A DNA stretch of 45,000 nucleotides, from positions 903,501 through 948,500 of the forward strand of contig JACVTC010000012.1 of assembly GCA_016946835.1 (NCBI GenBank), given 5' to 3'. This document shows, one piece after another, positions 1-8,229 of the stretch; position 1 is the stretch's first letter, and the number at the start of each line of letters is the position of its first letter. Source of the DNA: Neocallimastix lanati (nom. inval.). Lineage: Eukaryota > Neocallimastigomycota > Neocallimastigomycetes > Neocallimastigales > Neocallimastigaceae. The position numbers were made by a program, and so were the translations under genes. The notes below the pieces were generated by a model that searched no databases, was not told the origin of the DNA, and was given only the letters and a program-made list of their open reading frames with translations.

Positions 1-171
1 AATGCCATAAAATTCTTCTATCGCTTTTACAATTCTATTAAGGGAAGGATAAGCCTTATTCTTTTTATCAATTTCTTTATCTTCTTCATTATCATCATCC
101 TCATCTTCATCATTAATATCCTTATAATTATCATCATCATCCTCATCTTCATCATTAATATCCTTATAATT

Positions 172-211
<40 letters not shown>

Positions 212-441
212 CTATCATCATCTTTATTATTATCATCCATTAATTCTTGGATGACTTTCCTGGTTTCACCAATTGAGGTTAAAACACAGGCATAAAATAT
301 AATCTTGGAGTCTTCAACATGTTCAAGCTTTATCCAAAGCTCTAAATCAGACTTCCAAGTTTTAACATCTAAATTTTCTTTGGATATTTTTTCAATATCC
401 TTAAGTTCTTTTTTTAAATCTTTAAAATTAATTGTACTCAT
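1..441 (-). CDS. gag: Element 1 Gag, N-terminal part (cut by window edge)
   Basis: An uninterrupted frame of 147 codons runs from ATG (439-441) to the window edge. The first ~35 residues contain FKDLKKELKDI and an L.IK/VK(S/T)W block matching the N-termini of the Gag proteins of elements B, C and C2, and the last visible residues (YPSLNRIVKAIEEFYGI) match their YPSF.EIVNALEVFYG segment. This is a structural capsid precursor of a Ty3/Gypsy-like element. Between these blocks lies an acidic linker of roughly 60 residues, mostly Asp/Glu/Asn, larger than in the other copies and including a duplicated unit. The zinc knuckle and frameshift site would lie to the left of the window. The start is chosen because it aligns with the other Gag starts and the frame upstream is A/T-rich leader. 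Confidence 0.85.
91..171. repeat. Duplicated ~42-bp unit inside element 1 gag
   Basis: Two near-identical units, about 91-129 and 130-171, encode NYKDINDEDEDDD twice in the Gag frame. They are followed by a pure ATC/GAT run (to about 210) encoding poly-Asp. The unit keeps the frame open, so the acidic linker has grown by in-frame slippage. Confidence 0.85.
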
Positions 442-809
442 TTTAAAAAAAACACACTTTTAAAAAAAAATAAAATAAAAAAAAATTGTTTTATTAATTA
501 TTTAATTGCTATATTTTTATTTATTTATTTATTTATTTACAATTAAAATTATATATTTAAGTAATTTATATCTCTAGTGAGACGTTTCCGGCTAGTGTAT
601 ATTTAATTTTGCTATATACACCCGTACTCCCCCTCCTGGACACTAGAATAAATATAAATTAATAAACTAGTTGGAGTGTTCACTATTCTTTCAAGCTAAT
701 AACCCCTTTCGTTTATCTTTACTTAAAAAAAAATATATACAATTATTTACAAAAAAAAAAAATTTTTTTTAAATATAGCAATTAAAAATATTTAAAAACA
801 CAAAAATTA

Positions 810-857
<48 letters not shown>

Positions 858-1284
858 TTATTTATTTATTTGTTATCGGTTATTATTACAATATTTACAA
901 TTACAATTACAATTACAATTATTATTAAGTTTATATAATTACAACTTAAAAAAAACAAATAAACTTAATTAAAAACAAGGTAAATTAACAAACCTAATAC
1001 AACTTGAAAAACCGCTATCTATTACAACTGCCGACCACGCAGAGGGACCTTAGTATTTCGGTATACTAAGTGAATTTGCCTGAGTCAAGTGGAGGAGCAC
1101 CCAAACCGTGTTGAACGTATAATGGGTGATCTATAGGGTAATTTCTGCTTCCCAACAGTATTTACCGCTATATCTAATCGGGGTTCGATTAGTTAGTAAC
1201 CGGCCCCTCTCCAGACACCTGATTAAACCACTCGCAATTATAGAATTATCTATAACTGCTTAGTACGCAGTACACTCAGTATAT

Positions 1285-1320
1285 AGTTTTATTTGGAGCA
1301 CGCGAAGACCAAATAAAACT
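1285..1320. other. Perfect 12-bp hairpin in element 1 leader
   Basis: Arms AGTTTTATTTGG (1285-1296) and CCAAATAAAACT (1309-1320) are exact reverse complements around a 12-nt GC-richer loop. It sits in the middle of the leader RNA. No function is known to me. Confidence 0.8.
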
Positions 1321-1444
1321 GATGTTAATTTTTATTACTACCACAACAACAACAATCACAACCACAACACCAACCACAACAACAACACAAAAACCGATAA
1401 CAATAAAAAAAAAAAAATTTGATGATGATGATTATAAAAGTGTG

Positions 1445-1448
<4 letters not shown>

Positions 1449-1523
<75 letters not shown>
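1449..1523. repeat. 75-nt T homopolymer
   Basis: Uninterrupted run of T on the plus strand (A in the element 1 transcript). Similar runs occur at 813-855, 16367-16421 and 37233-37276. Lengths of such runs are unreliable in most assemblies. Confidence 0.9.
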
Positions 1524-1530
<7 letters not shown>

Positions 1531-1624
1531 TTAATTTAATTTAATTTAATTCTATTAAATTTAATTTAAAAAAAATTATTCTCATAATTCCAAAAAAAAA
1601 AATAAGTCCTAGTAGTTCCAATTT

Positions 1625-1805
1625 CCTTCTTGGTCTTCTCCTTCTTGGTCTCTTCTTCTTGGTCTTCTTCTTGGTCTTCTTTTTCTTGGTCTTCTTCCAC
1701 TTGGCTTTCTTCTTTGTCTTCTTTTTCTTGGTCTTCTTTTTCTTGGTCTTCTTCCACTTGGTCTACTTCTTGGTCTTCTTTTTCTTGGTCTTCTTCCACT
1801 TGGTC

Positions 1806-1837
<32 letters not shown>

Positions 1838-1919
1838 CTTCTTCTTCTTCTTCTTCTTCTTCTTCTTCTTCTTCTTCTTCTTCTTCTTCTTCTTCTTCTT
1901 CTTCTTCTTCTTCTTCTTC

Positions 1920-1951
<32 letters not shown>

Positions 1952-1958
1952 CTTCTTC

Positions 1959-1990
<32 letters not shown>

Positions 1991-2024
1991 CTTCTTCTTC
2001 TTCTTCTTCTACTTCTTCTTCTTC

Positions 2025-2086
<62 letters not shown>

Positions 2087-2097
2087 CTTCTTCTTCT
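1625..2097. repeat. CTTGGTCTTC minisatellite merging into (TTC)n microsatellite
   Basis: From 1625 to about 1806 there are irregular repeats of CTTGGTCTTCTT(CCAC), and from 1807 to 2097 almost pure (TTC/CTT)n with occasional TAC interruptions. It abuts the PBS, so the transcript would carry about 470 nt of purine-rich (GAA)n sequence directly after the primer site. It gives long open frames in several phases purely because it is a repeat. Confidence 0.95.
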
Positions 2098-2115
2098 TCC
2101 CCGATATCTCCACCA
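2098..2115 (-). other. Element 1 primer binding site
   Basis: Minus-strand TGGTGGAGATATCGGGGA begins with the TGG expected opposite a tRNA CCA end. The same 18 nt occur at 17888-17905 (B), 27668-27685 (C) and 44149-44166 (C2), each a few nt inside an LTR. The implied primer tRNA would end in TCCCCGATATCTCCACCA. This does not match the iMet genes in this window. Confidence 0.9.
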
Positions 2116-2119
2116 ATTT

Positions 2120-3103
2120 TGGTAGACTCGGGGTTGACACTTAGATATTTAAAATCAAGCAGGGGGGGACGGGTATTACCCTGCTTTGATTTTAAATAAA
2201 AAATTAATTCTTTATTAAAAATTTTTTTATTTTTTTTTATTAATATAAAAGTTTTTTTTTTTTTTTTTTATTTAAAATACACATATTTAATTTTTTTTAA
2301 GAAATTGTTACAATATTTATATTTTTTTATAAATTTAAAGTATAATTAATTGTTTATAATTTAAGTAATTTTATAGAATTATTGAATTAATTTTATATCA
2401 ATAATTCATTTTTGTTTTAATTTTTATAAATATAATAATATAATATTCAAATATAATTTAATTAAAAATAATTATAAAATAAATATATAGAAAATAGTTT
2501 TTACTATTTTCTTTGATATTTTTAAGTTAAATAAATTGTTTTTAAAGATTAATATAATAAATTTAATAATCTTTAATTATTTTAAATAATACTTGTAATT
2601 ATTTTCAAAATAAAATAAAATTTTTATAATATTTAATTAATAAATTTGATAATATTTAAATAATAATTTTTATAATAAGTAATAATTTTTAATAATAATT
2701 TTTAATAATAAATTTAATTAATAATCTTAATAATTTTATAATAATATTTAATAGTTATAATAAATAAATTTTTATAATAATATTTAATAATTTTAATAAT
2801 TTTATAATATTAATAATTTATAATAATTTTTAGAATAATATTTAATTAATAATTTTAATAATTTTATAATAATTTTTATAATAATATTTAATTAATATTT
2901 TTAATAATTTAGTATCTTAAAAGTATAATTTTAATATTTACAATTGTATTTTAATATATACATATATTTAATAATATAACAATAAAGTGATTAATTAAAA
3001 TTTATTTACATTATTTACAAATTAAAATTAATTTATATCAAAATAAATTAAATTTACAATGAGGTTTAGGTTATGAAGAATATAGGAAAGTACAATTTAG
3101 TAA
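2120..3103 (-). mobile_element. Probable element 1 5' LTR, U5-side part (interrupted by element A)
   Basis: The segment starts with TGGTAGACTC 4 nt after the PBS, where an LTR edge is expected. It is extremely A/T-rich, with repeated TTTAATAATTTTATAATAAT-like strings from about 2580 to 2930. No internal gene is visible. Removing element A joins it to 10025-10070, which ends ATTCTTTACTA, close to the ATTCTTTATCA at the same edge of the B and D LTRs. The joined length would be about 1.03 kb, similar to LTR B (1.05 kb). The distal boundary is an inference, because the other LTR of element 1 lies outside the window. Confidence 0.55.
2147..2197. other. Strong inverted repeat in element 1 LTR
   Basis: Left arm 2147-2164 (ATTTAAAATCAAGCAGGG) and right arm 2179-2197 are complementary apart from one extra T, around a G-rich loop containing seven consecutive G. 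It lies about 30 nt from the PBS-side LTR edge, where the B and C LTRs also have hairpins. It may form a transcript-end structure. Confidence 0.75.
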
Positions 3104-3792
3104 TGTTAAAATTAAGATATAAAATAGTTTTATGATTAATAACGTTACTAGGTTAATATGTTGAATTATATATCAATAATCCAACAATAATTAATTAATA
3201 ATAATATAAAAATAATATAAGATAAATAGTTAAGTTATTTAAACACTTAATATCTAAGAATATTTTAAATAATAATTTCTTTGAAGGATTTATGAAAATA
3301 TTTATTTATTGAATTATTAGTATATAATTATTGTAAATACAATAACCTTACAAAGAACATAAAAGATAGATTTTTACATCTTTCTTTTATACTTTGTAAG
3401 TTACATAATAATAGTATTTAATTATAAGATAATAATAATATAGTAAAATGAATATTAATAAAATATTAAAATAATAACAATATCGATATGTTTAAAATAT
3501 TTAATATAATTAAATAAATTTAATTTGTATAATTAATTTGAATAATTAAAAATAGTAATTAATATATATGATATAAACATATATATAAACATAATATAAA
3601 TAAATACATGTGACGTCATATGTAAATAATTGAAATTATTAATATAAATCTTATTTATTAATATTTTCAGAATTATTAGGCCTAAGATAATTCTTTAAAT
3701 ACTAAATAAGAGTTTATATTAATTATTAATTAAATGTATATTGAAATGTGAATAACTGAAATTGAGATTTCAATTCAGTTATAATTTCAACA
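3104..3792 (-). repeat. Element A 3' LTR
   Basis: 689 bp, bounded by TG and CA and preceded by the AGTAA duplication. The sequence matches 9331-10019 throughout by inspection. In element orientation it holds U3, a TATAAAAG box and the start-site motif CTTTGTAAGGTTATTG. Confidence 0.95.
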
Positions 3793-3804
3793 ATGCCCTC
3801 CTAT
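3793..3804 (-). other. Element A polypurine tract
   Basis: Minus-strand ATAGGAGGGCAT directly abuts the 3' LTR (TGTTGAAATT). It is the expected plus-strand primer. The GGGCAT core next to the LTR recurs in elements B and C. Confidence 0.75.
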
Positions 3805-4391
3805 AAAAATCGGATTCAAGACGATTTTTGTGTAACGATAAGGAGGACTAAATTTTTTGTTAAAAATTTTTTGAAATTTCTTAAATTAAAATTTTTTTAA
3901 TTTATAAAGGAGGAAGGCCACTTGAGTCCTTTTAAATTTTAAAAGGAAACCCTTTATAAGTGACCATTTCATTGAAATTTTGAAATTTCTAAAATTTAAT
4001 AAAATTAAAATTTTGTTATAAAAATTGATGTTTAAGAATATGATGGTACCATTTTTAAATGTTTTTGATTAAAAATTTTTGAAATTGAAATTTTGAAATT
4101 TTAATTTCAATTAACTTTTTAATTTTATGCATTAACTTTAAAAAAATTGAAAATTATAATAATTAATGAATTTATGAATAAAATTTGATTATAAATTGAT
4201 AGTTGTAAGTGTAACATAGCTATGTTTTTGAATTTTGAAAATTTTGAAAATTTCGAAATTTTGAAATTGAAATTTGACTGAAAAATTGATAATAATAAAA
4301 TAAAATTTAAAAACGAATTAATAATAATAAAAATAAAATTTCCAATTTTTTTTTTTTTTTTTTTTTTTATAATAATATTATTATTATCATT
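3805..4391 (-). other. Element A 3' untranslated region
   Basis: About 590 nt between the pol stop and the polypurine tract with no open frame. It contains a hairpin AAAAATCG/CGATTTTT (about 3806-3830), a palindromic segment around CCTTTTAAA/TTTAAAAGG (about 3928-3946) and many AAATTTT-type direct repeats. No further function is recognised. Confidence 0.6.
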
Positions 4392-7300
4392 TTAGTTATA
4401 AGCTATTGAAATAGGTTTTCTTCCATTTTGTAAATATTGTAAATAAATATTTTGATTTCGGGGGTTATTTTCAACTTCGTATGAAGGAACCCAATTGTAA
4501 GCAGTTCTATATTTATACCTGATTCTGTATTCATATTGATTCTTTTTATAATTAGTTCTAAATCCTGAGATTTCAATTATATCATTAACAGATTCATCAT
4601 GAGTTCTTCTTTTTAAAAACTTTTGAGGTGTTGGAATAAAAGGTTCTAACTCCGAAACATGGAATATAGGATGATGTTTTGGAAAAGGTGACCTTTTAAT
4701 ATCTATTTTATAATTATGATTATTCAGAACATCTATTACTTTATATGGTCCATATTTACAAGGAGCTAACTTTGAACTATCTTCGATATTTAGTGATGGA
4801 GGAGCTTGTATCCAAACTAAATCATTTTCTTTAAATATTGGAGGTGGCATTCTCTTTTTATCTGCGTGTATTTTATATAGTTCTTTTGACCTTAATAAAA
4901 CATCTTTAATATGATTAAAGTTCATGCTTAAGTCCTTAATAATTTTATTATTAGTATCAATATCAGGTAATAAGAAAAATTCATCCATAGATGGATGAAA
5001 ACCATAATTAATAAAGAAGGGTGTTTCTTTTGTAGATTCATTAATGGAGTTATTATAAACAAATTCAGCAAGGTGAATCCATTCAATCCAATCATCATGA
5101 TAATATGATCTTGAGTAAGCTCTTAAATATTGTTCAATAAAAGAATTACACCTTTCAACTTGACCAACTGTTTCATGATGGTCAGTTGTAGCGATTTTTG
5201 ATTTAATGTTTAAATATTCCATTACTTCTTTCCAAAGAGCACTTGTAAATTGAGATCCTCTATCTGTATACATATCACAAGGCAATCCGTGTAGTTTAAA
5301 TATATTTGTAATGAAAGCTTTGGCAGTTTGTTTGGCATCAGGTATTTGTTTAAACGGAATTAAATGAATCATCTTAGAGAAACGATCAACAACTACCATA
5401 ATAACGGTGTATCCTTTAGAATAAGGAAGACCACATAGAAAATCAATTTCGATAGACTTCCAAGGTCTATCAGGAGTATCTAAAGGTTGTAAAAGACCAT
5501 ATTTTCTATGTCTATTAACCTTGTTTCTTGCACAACATTCACAAGAATTAACATAACTTGTAACATCTTCATGTATTTTTGGCCACCAAAAGTTTCTTGT
5601 AATTAGTTCTAGAGTTCTTCTTATACCAAGATGTCCAGAAGTGGGTTTTTCATGATATTTTTCTAAAATTTCTAATCTAAGTGATTCAGGAATATAAATT
5701 AAATTGTTATATAATATAATATTATCTTTTATTTTAAATCTTTCCATTTTCCTAAATGGTTTATAAGCATAATTATTTTTAATATTGTTTTCACTAAAGT
5801 ATAATTTAATATCTTCAGCAGTAGCATCTTCTTTAATAGCATCAATAATTTTTTCTAGTAAATTACTCATAATTCCTACAAAACAGGGAACTTCTTTTAC
5901 ATTTTTAATATCTAATATATTTTCTGGTTTAATATCTTCGTTATTCTTCATATAGTCAGGTCTTCTTGAAAGACTATCTGGTTTCCCATTTTTAGTTCCT
6001 TGTCTATATATAAGTTGGAAATCATATTCCTGAAAGAATAAGTGCCATCTATGCTGTCTTTGATTACCAACTTTTCCTCCTAAAGTATAGATTAAATTTC
6101 TATGGTCAGTATAGACAGTAATTTTATGTTTTGCACCAAGTAAAAGATGTCGCCAAGTTAAGAAAGAATCTCTAATAGCTAATAACTCTTTTTCTGTAAT
6201 GGTATAATTTATTTCGGAGCCTTGTAAACTTCTTGAAAAGTAAGCAACAGGATGTAATTTATTATTTTCATCTTTCTGAGATAAAACAGCACCTATAGCA
6301 TAGTTACTTGCATCACATTCTACTATGAATGGTTTAGTTACATCTGGGTGATGCAGTACTGGAGAAGTAGTTAATTTACTTTTTAATAATTTAAATGAAT
6401 TTTCACAATTTGTATCCCAAATAAATTTTGTATTTTTTCTTGTTAAATTATGGAGAGGCTTAGCTATTTTTGCAAAATTTTTTACAAATCTCCTATAGTA
6501 ATTACATAAGCCTAAAAATCGTTGTACTTCTTTAATATTTTTCGGAGTTGGCCACTCTTCTATAGATTTAATTTTCTTTGGGTCAGTAGATACACCATCA
6601 CCAGATAAAATGTAACCTAGGAATTCAACTTTTTCTTTATCGAATTCACATTTTTCTAATTTTGCGTATAAATTATTATTAATTAAAGTTTGTAATACAC
6701 TTCTTACTTGTTTGTGATGTTCTTCCAAATCCTCAGAATAAATTAAAATATCATCCAAATATAAAATAACACTTTTTTCCAAATAAGGTCTGAGTACAGA
6801 ATTAATAAATGATTGGAAAGTGGCTGGGGCATTTTTCAACCCAAAAGGCATTACGAGATATTCGTAATGACCATATTTAGTTCGAAAAGCTGTTTTATAT
6901 TCATCCCCCTCTTTTATACGAATTAGGTTATAGGCAGATCTTAGATCTAATTTTGTGAAATATTTTGCACTTTTAACCTTTTCAATGATATCATTAATAA
7001 GTGGAAGAGGATATGAATTTCTAATGGTAACAGCGTTTAACTTTTTGTAATCCACACACAATCTTAAAGAACCATCTTTCTTTTTTTGAAATAAGACAGG
7101 ATAACCAGCTGGAGATTCAGAAGGTCTAATAAATCCCTTCTTTAAATTTTCTTCTATATATTCTTTTAAAACTTTATTTTCTTCTTCAGATAATGGGTAG
7201 ATAGGTCCATAATGAAGAGAAGCATCCTTTTCTAAAACTATTTTACAGTCAGTTAAACGATGTGGTGGTAGTTTATCTGCTTCTTTCTTACTAAATACAA

Positions 7301-7592
7301 CAGCCAAATCTCGATATTGAAGCGGAATATTTTCGATTTTTATATCTTCAATATCTTCTTCATAATTTTCTTTATTTGTTAAAAATGAATAAATTAAATA
7401 ATTATAGTTAAATTTATTATTAATTTTATATTTTTTATTTTGGTGATTGTTTTTTAATTTAAAAAATGTTTTATTGGTTAAAAAATTAAATTTTTTACGA
7501 AGAAATTTTTTATATTTATTAAGTTTAAAATTTAATTTATTTTGATTAAAATTTTTGAAATTTTTTGAATTTTTTGTATAATTAAATTTTTT
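4392..7592 (-). CDS. pol: Element A Pol: RT, RNase H, integrase, chromodomain-like tail
   Basis: The frame is open from 7592 down to the stop at 4392. There is no ATG near the front, so I annotate it as translated by frameshift from the protease frame. Numbering from codon 7305-7307 as residue 1: RT about 25-240 with LDLRSAY (D121), MPFGL and the YLDD catalytic box (183-186); RNase H about 325-450 with D332, E374, D401 and DSLSR (D444); integrase HHCC zinc site H552, H559, C589, C592; integrase core D622, D682, E718, i.e. 59 and 35 residues apart, a textbook DD35E; GPY motif about 852-856; chromodomain-like segment about 906-955 with the aromatic and NWVPS..V pattern. All catalytic residues are present. 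Upstream of residue 1 the frame encodes a Lys/Asn/Phe-rich linker of about 95 codons. Confidence 0.95.
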   Translation of the reverse strand, partial: KKFNYTKNSKNFKNFNQNKLNFKLNKYKKFLRKKFNFLTNKTFFKLKNNHQNKKYKINNKFNYNYLIYSFLTNKENYEEDIEDIKIENIPLQYRDLAVVFSKKEADKLPPHRLTDCKIVLEKDASLHYGPIYPLSEEENKVLKEYIEENLKKGFIRPSESPAGYPVLFQKKKDGSLRLCVDYKKLNAVTIRNSYPLPLINDIIEKVKSAKYFTKLDLRSAYNLIRIKEGDEYKTAFRTKYGHYEYLVMPFGLKNAPATFQSFINSVLRPYLEKSVILYLDDILIYSEDLEEHHKQVRSVLQTLINNNLYAKLEKCEFDKEKVEFLGYILSGDGVSTDPKKIKSIEEWPTPKNIKEVQRFLGLCNYYRRFVKNFAKIAKPLHNLTRKNTKFIWDTNCENSFKLLKSKLTTSPVLHHPDVTKPFIVECDASNYAIGAVLSQKDENNKLHPVAYFSRSLQGSEINYTITEKELLAIRDSFLTWRHLLLGAKHKITVYTDHRNLIYTLGGKVGNQRQHRWHLFFQEYDFQLIYRQGTKNGKPDSLSRRPDYMKNNEDIKPENILDIKNVKEVPCFVGIMSNLLEKIIDAIKEDATAEDIKLYFSENNIKNNYAYKPFRKMERFKIKDNIILYNNLIYIPESLRLEILEKYHEKPTSGHLGIRRTLELITRNFWWPKIHEDVTSYVNSCECCARNKVNRHRKYGLLQPLDTPDRPWKSIEIDFLCGLPYSKGYTVIMVVVDRFSKMIHLIPFKQIPDAKQTAKAFITNIFKLHGLPCDMYTDRGSQFTSALWKEVMEYLNIKSKIATTDHHETVGQVERCNSFIEQYLRAYSRSYYHDDWIEWIHLAEFVYNNSINESTKETPFFINYGFHPSMDEFFLLPDIDTNNKIIKDLSMNFNHIKDVLLRSKELYKIHADKKRMPPPIFKENDLVWIQAPPSLNIEDSSKLAPCKYGPYKVIDVLNNHNYKIDIKRSPFPKHHPIFHVSELEPFIPTPQKFLKRRTHDESVNDIIEISGFRTNYKKNQYEYRIRYKYRTAYNWVPSYEVENNPRNQNIYLQYLQNGRKPISIAYN

Positions 7593-8223
7593 TTATGAAT
7601 TTATGTTTTAAAAAATAATTTTTTAAAAATCTTTTTATCACTGAATTAAACCAAGAATAATATTGTGGATTTTTATTAGCATTTTTATTAATTTTGTTAT
7701 AAAAGTGAGAATCTAAATAAGAATATAGGAAGTTTTTATTATAATCGTAATGAATATGAAACTTCCTCATAAATTGATTTCCAAAAAGTAATTTTGTTGG
7801 AATACAATTCGAAATTAAAAATTTTTCTTTAAAATTTTTAAAATAAACTTTTTTATTTCCATTAATTTTAATTTGAAATTTTAGCCAAACATAATTCTTT
7901 ATCTGGGTTGTATCACCAGAAATTCCTTTGACTAAAATTTTTGATTTTAAATTATATTTTTTCAAGTTTAAAGTTTTTACTAAATCTTCTGTAATAAAAT
8001 TACAGAAGGAGCCTGAATCTAACATAGATTCAGTTTTTAATTTATTATTATCATTTTTAATATTTTTTATATTATTTGAAAATGATGTTGGAATATATGT
8101 ATCAAATAAAAGGAAAGTTGAAGGTAATTTTTTATTTACTACATTATTAAATGTAGGAAAATTATAATGAAGAATTCTTGTGTTTTTTATTATATTGGAC
8201 TTCTGTTGAAGTCCATTGTTTAG
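7582..8223 (-). CDS. pro: Element A protease frame (-1 relative to Gag)
   Basis: The frame is open from the slippery site at 8223-8229 through to a stop at 7582. The active-site box LDSGSFCNFI (the Asp-Ser-Gly of retropepsins) lies about 65 codons in, followed by the hydrophobic flap-like VKGISGDT and the C-terminal ILLFG-type segment LLFGNQFM. The enzyme would cleave the Gag-Pol precursor. No in-frame ATG exists before the LDSGS methionine (8023-8025), and 65 uninterrupted codons precede it, so I infer entry by -1 frameshifting from Gag. It ends at an A8 run where the RT frame takes over in a different phase. Confidence 0.85.
   Translation of the reverse strand, partial: LNNGLQQKSNIIKNTRILHYNFPTFNNVVNKKLPSTFLLFDTYIPTSFSNNIKNIKNDNNKLKTESMLDSGSFCNFITEDLVKTLNLKKYNLKSKILVKGISGDTTQIKNYVWLKFQIKINGNKKVYFKNFKEKFLISNCIPTKLLFGNQFMRKFHIHYDYNKNFLYSYLDSHFYNKINKNANKNPQYYSWFNSVIKRFLKNYFLKHKFIKKI
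7585..7596 (-). promoter_or_regulatory. A8 run joining protease and RT frames (+1 phase change)
   Basis: Minus-strand ATAAAAAAAATT lies at the last codons of the protease frame, and the RT frame opens only at 7592. Their overlap is 8 nt and lies inside the A run. Passing from protease to RT needs +1 (or -2). It may be a one-base indel (real or assembly) or a slippage site; the sequence cannot decide. Confidence 0.5.
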
Positions 8224-8229
8224 TTTTTT
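8196..8229 (-). promoter_or_regulatory. Element A gag/pro -1 frameshift signal
   Basis: In the Gag frame the last codons read ACA AAA AAC TAA, giving the heptamer A AAA AAC (8223-8229) right before the stop. Seven nt later an 8-bp perfect stem forms, TGGACTTC (8208-8215 in transcript order) with GAAGTCCA (8196-8203), loop AACA. Heptamer, 7-nt spacer and stem match the classical -1 signal of retroviral gag-pro junctions, and the protease frame is exactly -1. Confidence 0.9.

Larger units (their letters stand above)
442..2097 (-). other. Element 1 long 5' leader (PBS to gag)
   Basis: This 1.66 kb stretch between the primer binding site and the Gag start has no credible gene. In transcript order (right to left) it holds a (GAA)n tract, a 75-nt homopolymer (1449-1523), a GC-richer structured block (about 1010-1320), a second homopolymer (813-855) and a small structured block (575-720). 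The structured block has a perfect 12-bp hairpin (1285-1296 with 1309-1320) and an 8-bp hairpin with loop TTCGGT (1049-1056 with 1063-1070). The segment 577-650 can pair TCTAGTG with CACTAGA. Such a leader would be the natural place for dimerisation, packaging or translation-control signals; that role is inferred. Confidence 0.7.

Noticed and set aside
1566-1799. Minus-strand frame rich in EEDQEKEDQ, a possible upstream ORF in the element 1 leader
   Set aside because: It is a translation of the minisatellite in the (GAA)n-rich strand and has no counterpart in the leaders of B or C.
1630-2199. Long open frames of poly-Ser or poly-Phe on the plus strand
   Set aside because: They are readings of the (TTC)n repeat and run across the PBS and LTR edge; no domain and no independent start context.
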